Shown here: positions 1 to 7,798 of the stretch, piece by piece | Layout of the letters: every line of letters begins with the position of its first letter | Position numbering within the stretch: position 1 is the stretch's first letter | Origin: an uncultured Lachnospiraceae bacterium | Lineage (GTDB): Bacteria > Bacillota > Clostridia > Lachnospirales > Lachnospiraceae | Assembly (NCBI GenBank): GCA_947165275.1 | Contig: CAMUZQ010000003.1 | Coordinates: 24,587-88,586 of the forward strand | Reading direction: 5' to 3' | Length of the DNA: 64,000 nucleotides | Notes under the pieces: model-generated | Databases searched by the model: none | What the model saw: only the letters and a program-made list of their open reading frames with translations | What the model was told of the DNA's origin: nothing | Position numbers and translations under genes: made by a program

Positions 1-194
1 CCGAGCAGTGCAGGATCATAACCATGGGCGACGGCCTTTTCCTTATAGTATCCGGTGCGCTGGAAGACTCCGTTTCTGAGCGTTTCATAGCCCTTGTCAC
101 GAAACAGCTCAAAAACAAAGGGCTCCCGGCTGAGGCAGACTATTTTACGGACCACGAAGGAAATGTGGATGCTATTCTAAGAAATTACAGATAA
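1..194 (+). CDS. C-terminal part of an unidentified protein
   Basis: An open frame runs from position 3 to a TAA at 192-194, giving about 63 residues that end in NYR. It enters from the left edge, so its start and most of the protein are missing. The visible part is a mixed hydrophobic/charged segment (DGLFLIVSGAL, then a basic helix rich in K and Q). I do not recognise the family. It is convergent with proC, whose stop lies only 20 bases away, and I see no terminator between them. It could be the tail of an enzyme domain; nothing here allows more. Confidence 0.45.
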   Translation, partial: EQCRIITMGDGLFLIVSGALEDSVSERFIALVTKQLKNKGLPAEADYFTDHEGNVDAILRNYR

Positions 195-214
195 ATCATG
201 ACGATCAAACATAT

Positions 215-1006
215 CTACAGCCTCTCCGCCTTTTCCGTGCAGGCACTCATCGCATCCTGTATCGCCGCCCTGAATCCCCGGCGCTCCAGAACCTTGACCG
301 CTTCTATGGTCGTTCCGGCAGGAGAGCAGACCATATCCTTCAGCTCTGCCGGATGCCTTCCTGTCTCCAGCATCATCTTTGCAGAGCCCATCACAGCCTG
401 AGCCGCAAATTCATAGGCCTGTTTCCTGCTCATGCCGTCAGCCACAGCCTGATCTGCCATTGCTTCTATCATGATAAACACATAGGCCGGTGAAGACCCG
501 GAAACCGAGGTGACTGCAGCCATCTGATGCTCCGGTATCTCCTCTGCTTTTCCGAAGGAATCAAGGATCCTTACAGCCCGCTCCCTGTCATCCTCCGTCA
601 CATTACCGCTTACACAGAAGCCTGTCATCCCGGCACCTACAAGCGCCGGTGTATTCGGCATGCATCTGACGATCCTGACCTTTTTGCCGAAACATTCCGT
701 AAGACGCGCTATGCTCTTTCCCGGAGCTATCGATATGAACAAAGTATCCTCCGATGCCGCGGGAGCTATCTCCTTTATCACAGATTCTATTACCTGAGGC
801 TTGACCGCCAGGATGACTGTATCAGCCTGCTGTGTCACGTCCGTATTGTCGTTTGCCAATGCGATCCCGTACTTCTCAGCCACGGTATTTCTGGTATTAA
901 CCGCCTTGTCATACCCGATCACACCGCCCTCTGATATTACGCCTCTGGAGAGTATCCCCCCGATGATCGCCTGTGCCATGTTTCCAAGTCCAATAAATCC
1001 TATCAT
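215..1006 (-). CDS. proC: pyrroline-5-carboxylate reductase
   Basis: Last step of proline synthesis: NAD(P)H-dependent reduction of 1-pyrroline-5-carboxylate in the cytosol. The 263-residue protein opens with MIGFIGLGNMAQAIIGG, the Rossmann dinucleotide-binding glycine motif, has CMPNTPA near residue 115, and carries the ProC signature region VSGSSPAYVFIMIEAMAD near residue 165. Its length fits the family (about 265-275). The reading frame is open 37 codons further upstream, but I place the start at 1006 because a strong GAGGAGGAG ribosome site lies just before it and the Rossmann fold begins there. It is last in a pfkA-methyltransferase-proC unit; the preceding gene stops 14 bases upstream. 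Confidence 0.95.
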   Translation of the reverse strand: MIGFIGLGNMAQAIIGGILSRGVISEGGVIGYDKAVNTRNTVAEKYGIALANDNTDVTQQADTVILAVKPQVIESVIKEIAPAASEDTLFISIAPGKSIARLTECFGKKVRIVRCMPNTPALVGAGMTGFCVSGNVTEDDRERAVRILDSFGKAEEIPEHQMAAVTSVSGSSPAYVFIMIEAMADQAVADGMSRKQAYEFAAQAVMGSAKMMLETGRHPAELKDMVCSPAGTTIEAVKVLERRGFRAAIQDAMSACTEKAERL

Positions 1007-1019
1007 ATCCTCTCCTCCT

Positions 1020-1811
1020 CTATAAAGCATAATTGGTCTCATCCTGAGGGATCCCGCAGGCGGCCCCCCGGATAAAGGATGCTGAATACATAAGAATTGC
1101 CGCCGAAACTGCCGCATTGAGTGACTCGACCCTTCCCTCCATCGGTATCCTCACTCTCTCGTCAGCAAGCTGCAATGTCTCCCCAGTAAGACCGTTTCCT
1201 TCATTGCCTATGATAAAGCCCCGCCTTTCCGAAAGCTCCGTGTCCCCTATATCTCTGCCTGACAGATCCGCCGCATATAAGGTGATACCTGCCCTTTTCA
1301 TATCAAGCAGCGTCTCCTCCAGATCCTCCGTATATATAAAGGGGACCCTGAAAACAGACCCCATGGTGGATCTCACAACCTTCGGGGAATATATATCCGC
1401 ACAGCCCCTGTTCATGATGACAGCCGATACGCCGGCAGCCTCGGCAGTACGGATTATGGTGCCAAGGTTTCCCGGATCCTGAACAGTTTCCAGGATAATA
1501 TACAGACTGCCCTCCAGAAGCTCCCCGATATGGTACTGCTTCTGCCTGACCACTGCAAGGATCCCCTGGGGATGCTTTGTATCCGAGAGTCTTGCAAAAT
1601 CGGAATCCTTCAGAACATAATCATATTCCGTCTCAGGATGTGTCTTCCTGTAGCCTTCGGATATGTATACAGATACCAGCTCCCCGTCAGGTATCTCCCG
1701 GAAGATCCTCTCTCCCTCAGTCACAAAAAGTCCGGTCCTGCGCCTTGCGGATGACCGCTCGCACAGTGCCCGGACTTCCTTTATTTTCTTTATTCCAGGT
1801 GTTTCCCCCAT
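1020..1811 (-). CDS. TrmH/SpoU-family RNA 2'-O-methyltransferase
   Basis: A SPOUT-class methyltransferase that would methylate a ribose in rRNA or tRNA with S-adenosylmethionine. All three SpoU motifs are visible: QDPGNLGTIIRTAEA (about residue 112, with the conserved N and R), GFIIGNEGNGL (about 197) and IPMEGRVESLNAAVSAAI (about 219). The N-terminal 90 residues resemble the substrate-binding domain of RlmB-like enzymes (FVTEGERIF). At 263 residues it is normal length. Its ATG shares one base with the pfkA stop codon (TGATG), so it is probably translationally coupled. The exact RNA target cannot be read from sequence; it could be an RlmB-like 23S enzyme. Confidence 0.9.
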   Translation of the reverse strand: MGETPGIKKIKEVRALCERSSARRRTGLFVTEGERIFREIPDGELVSVYISEGYRKTHPETEYDYVLKDSDFARLSDTKHPQGILAVVRQKQYHIGELLEGSLYIILETVQDPGNLGTIIRTAEAAGVSAVIMNRGCADIYSPKVVRSTMGSVFRVPFIYTEDLEETLLDMKRAGITLYAADLSGRDIGDTELSERRGFIIGNEGNGLTGETLQLADERVRIPMEGRVESLNAAVSAAILMYSASFIRGAACGIPQDETNYAL

Positions 1812-2797
1812 CAGATGGAGAGCGCCCTTGCTATCTCATACTGATACTCGGGTATCTTCTTTTCCATAGCCAGCGCCTCATCAATATCAAAATCCGTGAA
1901 TTCACCATTATGATATCCTATCACCCTGTTGGATCTGCCTTCAGCCAGAAGGTCCGCTGCCATGGCTCCCATGATGGATGCATAATACCTGTCCTTACAG
2001 GTAGGAGAGCCTCCTCTCTGCATATAACCCAGGATCGTTGCTCTTGTCTCCATGCCTGTCGCTGCCTCTATGCGCCGCGCCATAGAGGTCGAATGTCCTA
2101 TGCCCTCCGCGTTGATTATAAGATGAAAGGTCTTGCCTATCTTACGGCTCTCGATAATATGATTTATGATCTCCTGCTCGTCATAATCATATTTTTCGGG
2201 AAGAAGGATATCCTCCGCGCCTGAGGCCACACCACACCATAATGCGATATATCCTGCATTTCTTCCCATTACCTCCACTATGGAGCACCTCTCATGTGAG
2301 GACGAAGTATCTCTTATCTTATCTATAGCCTCCAGGGCTGTATTTACGGCTGTATCAAAGCCTATGGTATAATCGGTGCAGGCAATATCAAGATCTATCG
2401 TTCCCGGGATCCCCATCACCTCGATACCCTCGTGGGCAAGGGCCAGAGCCCCTCTGTATGATCCGTCGCCCCCGATCACAACTACCGCATCAATCCCCTG
2501 CTTGCGGCAGATATCGGCTGCCTTCTTCTGTCCTGCCTCGGTCTTAAACTCCTCGGACCTTGCTGTACGAAGTATGGTTCCTCCGCGCTGTATGGTATCG
2601 GAAACGGATCTCGGTCCGAATTCTATGAAATCCCTCTCCAGAAGTCCCTGGTAGCCCCGCTGTATACCTACCACCTCAAAGCCGTTGTATATAGCCTTTC
2701 TGGTCACAGCCCTTATGGCTGCATTCATTCCGGGTGAGTCCCCTCCTGAGGTAAGAACAGCAATTTTTTTTGATCCTTTGGTTTTTGTTTTTGGCAT
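1811..2797 (-). CDS. pfkA: ATP-dependent 6-phosphofructokinase
   Basis: Commits fructose-6-phosphate to glycolysis by phosphorylation to fructose-1,6-bisphosphate. Motifs in order: LTSGGDSPGMNAAIRA (ATP loop, from about residue 15), IGGDGSYRGA (the Gly after GGD is typical of ATP rather than PPi enzymes), PGTIDLDIACTDYTIG (catalytic loop) and MGRNAGYIA. The length, 328, is normal for a bacterial PfkA plus a short basic N-terminal extension (MPKTKTKGSKK). The catalytic-loop consensus is usually TIDND; here the Asn is Leu while both Asp residues are kept. It is first gene of an operon with the RNA methyltransferase and proC, and has its own promoter just upstream. Confidence 0.96.
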   Translation of the reverse strand: MPKTKTKGSKKIAVLTSGGDSPGMNAAIRAVTRKAIYNGFEVVGIQRGYQGLLERDFIEFGPRSVSDTIQRGGTILRTARSEEFKTEAGQKKAADICRKQGIDAVVVIGGDGSYRGALALAHEGIEVMGIPGTIDLDIACTDYTIGFDTAVNTALEAIDKIRDTSSSHERCSIVEVMGRNAGYIALWCGVASGAEDILLPEKYDYDEQEIINHIIESRKIGKTFHLIINAEGIGHSTSMARRIEAATGMETRATILGYMQRGGSPTCKDRYYASIMGAMAADLLAEGRSNRVIGYHNGEFTDFDIDEALAMEKKIPEYQYEIARALSI

Positions 2798-2837
2798 ATA
2801 AGCTTCTCCTGACGTGCTTTAGACAATCAACCTCTTT

Positions 2838-2866
2838 ATTTTATATCAAAGTCCGGGTTAGTGCAA
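2838..2866 (-). promoter_or_regulatory. putative sigma-A promoter of pfkA operon
   Basis: On the minus strand TTGCAC (2861-2866) is followed after 17 bases by TAAAAT (2838-2843), about 40 bases ahead of the pfkA start. The -35 overlaps the end of the upstream gene, which suggests pfkA is uncoupled from the ExbB-type operon before it. Confidence 0.55.
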
Positions 2867-3889
2867 TTTCGTCCGGCTCATTACGTATATGATGTCCCTG
2901 ACATTAGTATCCTCCTGCATATCCCTGTCATCATATACATATAGATACAGGATGATCCCTTCGGATTTCACAGGCTGGAAGACCATCTCGACCCTGTAGG
3001 GAGACGGAAGTATCGCGCGGTCCTCATATCTGCCCTTGTAATAGCTGTATTTTTCTCCCGATCCGTTCTTTGTACTGCGTGACTCCATGGTAAACCGGTT
3101 AACATCCGCATCCCCGCCGAGAATATTCGTAATGATCTTTTTTTCCACCTGCACAGGATCGTTTATATCTTCCTTATCCACGAGCAGATCCTTGCTGAAA
3201 TAGCAGACAAACACATTATCCGGCCGCACATCTGACTTCCCCTTCACATTAAGCACATAATGATATCCGTCAATCTCACCAAGACTGTTTTCCTTTATAT
3301 TTCTTTCTGACGCAGTCCAGGAAGCCGGTATCCGGTAGGTGACCCTTCCTCCGTCCAGTGATCTTTCCTGAGAGCTTTTTCCGTCTATCTTATAGCCGTC
3401 GATGAAGTACCATTCATCCTTCGATGCTTTTTCGTCTCCCTCCGCCCGGCTCACGGAATCCGTATCCATCGTGAGCTCCTTATTGATCATCCCAAAGGAC
3501 AGCTCTCCATAGACCCTGACCCGGTCCCCTTCTTTTAATGAGGATATTACGGACATAGTGTCCTTATCCGATGTCCTGCATATTATTTTTTTATCCGTAC
3601 CCTCTCCGGATATTCCTATTTCCTTATTATTGCCTTTCTTTGTACTGACCTGCCCCGTCAGAACAAGGTCTCTTCCGTTATATGTCTGCTTTGTCTTCTC
3701 ATAATCCGAGGCCGCATCTCCAAGAAGCGTTCCGGCATCCGCAGACTCATATATCCGATGCTTTTTTACATCCAGCTCAACTGAGGTTTTCGTGAGTCCG
3801 AATCCGCCCAGAAAAAAACATCCCGTGATAAGGATAAGCAAAAAAAACAGTCCCGTTATCCTGTTTATAAATAAACTATGATTCTTCAT
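2858..3889 (-). CDS. membrane-anchored protein with OB-fold-like domain
   Basis: A 343-residue protein with one N-terminal membrane segment (about residues 12-32, rich in L, I, F) and an extracytoplasmic body. Residues about 70-145 (LVLTGQVS... to ...VRVYGELSF) have the pattern of a tRNA_anti-like OB fold: a beta strand, a short loop, IICRTSD, then an EGDRVRVYGEL turn. The C-terminal half is unassigned and rich in charged beta strands. It is the last gene of the ExbB/ExbD operon and overlaps the previous gene by 14 bases, so it should be made with it. A role as an outer-face accessory of the channel complex is inference from position only. Confidence 0.65.
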   Translation of the reverse strand: MKNHSLFINRITGLFFLLILITGCFFLGGFGLTKTSVELDVKKHRIYESADAGTLLGDAASDYEKTKQTYNGRDLVLTGQVSTKKGNNKEIGISGEGTDKKIICRTSDKDTMSVISSLKEGDRVRVYGELSFGMINKELTMDTDSVSRAEGDEKASKDEWYFIDGYKIDGKSSQERSLDGGRVTYRIPASWTASERNIKENSLGEIDGYHYVLNVKGKSDVRPDNVFVCYFSKDLLVDKEDINDPVQVEKKIITNILGGDADVNRFTMESRSTKNGSGEKYSYYKGRYEDRAILPSPYRVEMVFQPVKSEGIILYLYVYDDRDMQEDTNVRDIIYVMSRTKLH

Positions 3890-4328
3890 ATTCCGGCTCT
3901 ATACCTGAATCCTTAAGCAGCCTGTCCACAGCTTCATATGTTTCCGAATCCGCAAAATCATCAATGAGTTTACAGCTTTTGATCCTGCTCCTGCTCCGAC
4001 TGATATAAGCTTCAAGTCTGTCCAGGGTTATCTGCCTTTCATTCATGGTTATGTCCTGACCTCTGACGGATATCTTCAGCTCAAGGCCGTCCTCTTCGGG
4101 TACCTTGCTTTCCGAAACGGAAGCAGCTGAGTTGTCGGATACCTCACTCTTTATTGCGGCCTCATCATTTCCCTCCGGTCCCACGGGCTCTGACTTTATC
4201 GCTGCGCTCAGGTCGATAAGCTTTTTTTCCCCATAAAACAGCCTTATCTCCTTCCTTCCGAACCCCATTACCGCAAAGGTCAGGATAAGGAATGATATGA
4301 TTATCATAAGCCGGTGCATTTTACTCAT
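3876..4328 (-). CDS. single-pass membrane protein with ExbD/TolR-like outer domain
   Basis: 150 residues: one membrane helix (about 7-24), an acidic Ser/Ala-rich linker (about 45-80), then a C-terminal domain (about 82-145: ISVRGQDITMNERQITLDRLEAYI... DSETYEAVDRLLKDSGIEPE) whose order resembles the periplasmic domain of ExbD/TolR (strand-strand-helix-strand-helix ending in a 'xxGI' turn). The canonical transmembrane Asp of ExbD is absent from its helix. It overlaps the gene before it by 8 bases and the gene after by 14. I infer a non-proton-conducting ExbD-like partner; no named family was recognised. Confidence 0.6.
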   Translation of the reverse strand: MSKMHRLMIIISFLILTFAVMGFGRKEIRLFYGEKKLIDLSAAIKSEPVGPEGNDEAAIKSEVSDNSAASVSESKVPEEDGLELKISVRGQDITMNERQITLDRLEAYISRSRSRIKSCKLIDDFADSETYEAVDRLLKDSGIEPEYEES

Positions 4329-4872
4329 TCTTTTCTTTCCATTTCAGGTTTCTTTCATCCAGCTCTTCCTGTATGGCATGAAAGGTATTTGATGAAGCAT
4401 ATGCATCCACAAGAAGGATCGTCTGGCTTCTGTCTGTCCCGTCCAGGATCCCCTGCAGTTCATCTATCCCTTTGAGCTTTTTCCTATTGAGCTCTATTGT
4501 GGTTCCGGTGACCCGGATGTAGCTTTCATATCCCACGTCCTCCGACCAGTAGATTCCGGAGGAATCTATGCCGTCAGCATGAACACCTTCATCGCTCCCG
4601 GTCCCCCTCGGAACATACATCAGGAAAAGAGCTGTGCCGACTGACAGAGTCCCCATTATGATAAAAACAATACATACATCCCTTACAGCGCGGGTCTGTG
4701 ATTCGAGCAGGGCCTTCCCCTTCTCGGAGGTTTCATAGAATAAATAGTCGTCCTTTCTCTTAAAGACGATCATCCAGGCCGTTTTTATCGGCTGAACCGC
4801 CAGCATTACAAGCCCTGCCAGACCGATCAGTATAAAGGCCACTCCTATGACTGTTAATACGGTTATCAGCAT
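4321..4872 (-). CDS. two-helix membrane protein with ExbD-like outer domain
   Basis: 183 residues with two predicted membrane helices (about 3-28 and 66-88) separated by a basic cytoplasmic loop, then an extracytoplasmic domain (about 118-180: IRVTGTTIELNRKKLKGIDEL... ILLVDAYASSNTFHAIQEEL) laid out like the ExbD/TolR periplasmic fold. It has no membrane Asp of the ExbD type. It follows the ExbD gene by 15 bases and overlaps the next gene by 8. The same outer-domain pattern recurs in its two neighbours, suggesting a paralogous set. No recognised family name; function inferred only from context. Confidence 0.6.
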   Translation of the reverse strand: MLITVLTVIGVAFILIGLAGLVMLAVQPIKTAWMIVFKRKDDYLFYETSEKGKALLESQTRAVRDVCIVFIIMGTLSVGTALFLMYVPRGTGSDEGVHADGIDSSGIYWSEDVGYESYIRVTGTTIELNRKKLKGIDELQGILDGTDRSQTILLVDAYASSNTFHAIQEELDERNLKWKEKNE

Positions 4873-4887
4873 AACGTCGGATCTTCT

Positions 4888-5397
4888 CTATTCCTTCTTA
4901 AAATAGACATTGTTATTGGAAGCCTGCAGCTTATCGACAGCTTCTCTTATCCTCTTCTCGTCCCTGTACAGTATCCTCTCATCTCCCTGATTCAGCGAGA
5001 AAACAACAGGCTTATCCCGGTTTGCGCTAATATACCCCTTCAGATATTCCTCAAGATCAGCATATTCTTTTTCCACATCTCTGCCGTTTAATGAAATGAT
5101 ATGATCCGTCTCATCAGGACTCCCTGATATCCTGATCTCCCTGTTCTCGGGATCCTCCCTGTCATAGGTTGAGATCACGGTTACAAATGTATAATAATCA
5201 TCTATCATTTCATTTCTGAGATCGTATTCCTTTTTCGCCTCGGCATACTCCTCCTGTATACTCAGGGTTTCCTCTTCCGATATCTTCTTTGACAGTATGG
5301 TCTGGGAAACAAAGATCAGCAATATGATAAATATCACATCCAGCAGAGGAGTGAGGTCCAGAAGGATATTATTTGTATGCAGATGATTCCGTCTCAT
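4888..5397 (-). CDS. ExbD/TolR-family proton-channel subunit
   Basis: ExbD/TolR proteins pair with ExbB/TolQ to turn proton flow into motion. The 169-residue protein has the diagnostic N-terminus: LLDLTPLLDVIFIILLIF (residues 12-29) with Asp20 in the single membrane helix at the proton-carrying position, then a coiled acidic linker (about 40-75) and an outer domain ending SNNNVYFKKE. It starts 11 bases after the ExbB-type gene and has a GGGAAGA ribosome site. In diderms these proteins energise TonB or Tol; here, in a likely monoderm, the partner is unknown. Family assignment is firm, physiological role is not. Confidence 0.88.
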   Translation of the reverse strand: MRRNHLHTNNILLDLTPLLDVIFIILLIFVSQTILSKKISEEETLSIQEEYAEAKKEYDLRNEMIDDYYTFVTVISTYDREDPENREIRISGSPDETDHIISLNGRDVEKEYADLEEYLKGYISANRDKPVVFSLNQGDERILYRDEKRIREAVDKLQASNNNVYFKKE

Positions 5398-5408
5398 GGC
5401 AGTCTTCC

Positions 5409-5972
5409 CTATTCTTCGGAAATATTATTGAGCTTTATGGCATTGTCCAGCTTCTTGTTATAGTCCGAAAGCATTATATCCGTATCATATATGGTTTTTG
5501 CCGGGAAACAGGTCGCAACGATCTTAAGCGCGATAGCAGCCACCAGTCCGAAAAAGGTTGTCGAGAGCGCAGTTCCAAGGCCGCTTATCAGGTTTTCGAT
5601 CGAAGCCTCGTTTCCCTGCTGAACTACAAGCATGAGTCCTGCGACAGTGCCCAGTATGCCGAAAAGAGGAAATAAGGGTATTAATTGTGAATATATTTCA
5701 TATTTCGAGCATGTCTGGTTAAAGCTCTTTTCATAGTCCCTGATCGTATCCGGAGTGACCGCTTCTCCCTCCTCTGCTTCATCGCTTATCTCATGGGTCT
5801 TTTTGTTTATGGTCGTCCTGAGATTCCTTTTGCTGCTGAGGGCATCCTCGATATGGCTTTTATGTACTGACAGCCTGACCCACAGCATGAGCAGTCTTAT
5901 CAGGATAAATACAGCTGCTGTAACTATAAATACATTGCCAAATCTTTCAATTAACCCGAGAATAAATTCCAT
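5409..5972 (-). CDS. MotA/TolQ/ExbB-family proton-channel protein
   Basis: 187 residues, three membrane helices (about 8-30, 92-116 and 128-152). The last two carry the family core LIPLFPLFGILGTVAGLM and GLGTALSTTFFGLVAAI, where small residues and Thr line the channel. Residues 35-85 form a charged cytoplasmic segment. It begins 16 bases after the MATE-fusion gene with AAGGCAGGTAAGGAT ahead of the ATG, so it is probably in the same transcript. It would pair with the ExbD protein encoded next. Nothing in the window looks like TonB, Pal or a flagellar rotor, so the process it drives is open. Confidence 0.88.
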   Translation of the reverse strand: MEFILGLIERFGNVFIVTAAVFILIRLLMLWVRLSVHKSHIEDALSSKRNLRTTINKKTHEISDEAEEGEAVTPDTIRDYEKSFNQTCSKYEIYSQLIPLFPLFGILGTVAGLMLVVQQGNEASIENLISGLGTALSTTFFGLVAAIALKIVATCFPAKTIYDTDIMLSDYNKKLDNAIKLNNISEE

Positions 5973-5988
5973 GATCCTTACCTGCCTT

Positions 5989-7767
5989 TCAAATGTCCGC
6001 CTGACCGTTCAGCCTTATCGAAAGAACATTGAGTCCCAGAATGTTCTGATAATGCATTTCGGATGCCAGCCCCGACACGATGCGTATTCCGATATTACGT
6101 GTCTTATCCTTCTGATCCATCATCCTGCTCCTCTGCTCTATGTTAAATGGAATGCAGTCATCCTTTATGGAAAGGATCAGCGTTTCAGGCTTGCAGGCTG
6201 CGCGTACCTGTACATAATGCTTCCTGTTGTCGGCTGAAAAGCCATGCTTTATGACATTTCCTGCCATTTCCTCAAGGAAAAGACCGGAAAAGAAAGCCCT
6301 GCGCCTGTCTATTCCCCTTTCCTGACAGAATTCCTGCAAAGTTCTTGAGACGCCGATGACACCGTCCATATCATGCAGCGTGATATCTATATATTTATAT
6401 ACAGGCACTCCGAAATCCTCAGGTATGGGCATTAGCTCATCAAGATTTTTGGGGAAGCCCTTATTATATATGCAGGCGTATATCAATACGAAGACGGGAG
6501 CGATAAGTCCGTTAAGCACAGTTGCCGTATACACCCCGCTAAGTCCCATGCTTCCTATGAGAAGCATCGAAAAAAGCACGGTACCTATCAGTCCGTCAAG
6601 CAGAGCCAGGATATGCGCCGGTATGTGTCTTTCGGATGCCTGCCAGTAGCAGGAGAAATGTGACATAACGATACTCAGCGGCATACTCCAGGGAAGTATC
6701 CTGAAGCCCATCAGCGTCATCATATAGACCGGATCCGACGGATCCCTGTAATACAGTCTCGTAAGCGGCTCTGCCAGCAGCATGATGGCAAAAGCCAGCG
6801 CTGACAGTATCGGGATGAAATTCAGCAGAGCAGTCTTCATGACTTCTGTCAGCGATCCGCGGTCTTCCTCCCCGACACTGACACTGATCATCATCCGTGA
6901 AACGACAACCATTCCGTCAGGAATGATCCAGAATAAGGACAGCAGGGAATTCGCAGCCGTATAGGCAGATATTCCTACCGCTCCCACATATGCGATTATC
7001 AGTGAGTTTACTGCAGCCCCCCTTACGGCGCGATAGGCATTGCCTGCCGCCCCCGGCACGCCGATCTTTATTATATCACAGGCCATATTCCATTTAATGC
7101 CCTTGACGGAAAAATGCATCGGGGCATCCTTCCTCATAAAGCCGGGAACCTGTATCAGAAAATAAACCCATAATCCAAGGGACGGGGCAAGGGCAAGCCC
7201 CAGGGTCTCCAGCTTCATGACTCCGACAAAAAGATAGTTCAGGACAAAATTCAATCCAATATAAACAATACCTGCCGTCGTGGCCAGCCCGCCTTTATTG
7301 TCCAGAGACAGAAAGGCGGCCAGCTGACTGCCGAGAAACAGGGGGATGATACTGACCGCCTGGCCAAGCACATACAGGGTGAGCAGCCTGCTGATCTCAG
7401 GATCACCGGCCGCCGGCATAATGCTCCCCGCAAGTCCGAATACCAGATGTCCCACGGTGACTATAATGGCAAGGATCCCGGAAACAGCCATATCCAGAGC
7501 GAAAATATCCTGCACACCTGCAGGATCGTTCCGTCCCATATGCTCTCCGCAGATGATGGTCGCGCCCCCGACCAGCAGGACCGTGACCGCCACAACAGCC
7601 AGGTTTACCGGAGAATAAAGGCCCACAGCAGACATCGCCTTGACACCCACGAAATTCCCGGCAAAAAGACTGGAAACGATACCGTTTATCATCCCCACAG
7701 ATGCCAGCAGGATCTGTACCGGCAGTAGTCTGAACATTGTTTTCTGTGTAAGCTTCGATCCTTCCAC
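5989..7767 (-). CDS. MATE-family transporter fused to a C-terminal anti-sigma-type ATPase domain
   Basis: 592 residues. The first ~450 form a MATE/MOP-type multidrug or metabolite antiporter with about 12 membrane helices (GMINGIVSSLFAGNFVG near the start, repeated Gly/Pro-rich helices). The last ~105 residues are a GHKL ATPase like RsbW/SpoIIAB: N box EEMAGNVIKHG (499-509), G1 box IKDDCIPFN (about 535) and G2 box RNIGIRIVSG (about 558). The start is set at a GTG (7767) because GGAGGAGAT lies right before it; an upstream frame of 25 codons overlaps the previous gene and lacks a site. The fusion suggests that transport is coupled to a cytoplasmic kinase or switch; that coupling is inference. 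Confidence 0.85.
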   Translation of the reverse strand: MEGSKLTQKTMFRLLPVQILLASVGMINGIVSSLFAGNFVGVKAMSAVGLYSPVNLAVVAVTVLLVGGATIICGEHMGRNDPAGVQDIFALDMAVSGILAIIVTVGHLVFGLAGSIMPAAGDPEISRLLTLYVLGQAVSIIPLFLGSQLAAFLSLDNKGGLATTAGIVYIGLNFVLNYLFVGVMKLETLGLALAPSLGLWVYFLIQVPGFMRKDAPMHFSVKGIKWNMACDIIKIGVPGAAGNAYRAVRGAAVNSLIIAYVGAVGISAYTAANSLLSLFWIIPDGMVVVSRMMISVSVGEEDRGSLTEVMKTALLNFIPILSALAFAIMLLAEPLTRLYYRDPSDPVYMMTLMGFRILPWSMPLSIVMSHFSCYWQASERHIPAHILALLDGLIGTVLFSMLLIGSMGLSGVYTATVLNGLIAPVFVLIYACIYNKGFPKNLDELMPIPEDFGVPVYKYIDITLHDMDGVIGVSRTLQEFCQERGIDRRRAFFSGLFLEEMAGNVIKHGFSADNRKHYVQVRAACKPETLILSIKDDCIPFNIEQRSRMMDQKDKTRNIGIRIVSGLASEMHYQNILGLNVLSIRLNGQADI

Positions 7768-7798
7768 CTGATCTCCTCCACCTTTGAGATTTTTTATA

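Noticed and set aside
2858..5972. Zorya-type anti-phage system (ZorAB are MotA/B-like)
   Set aside because: ExbB/ExbD proteins here are short; no ZorC, ZorD or ZorE-like helicase or nuclease is adjacent.
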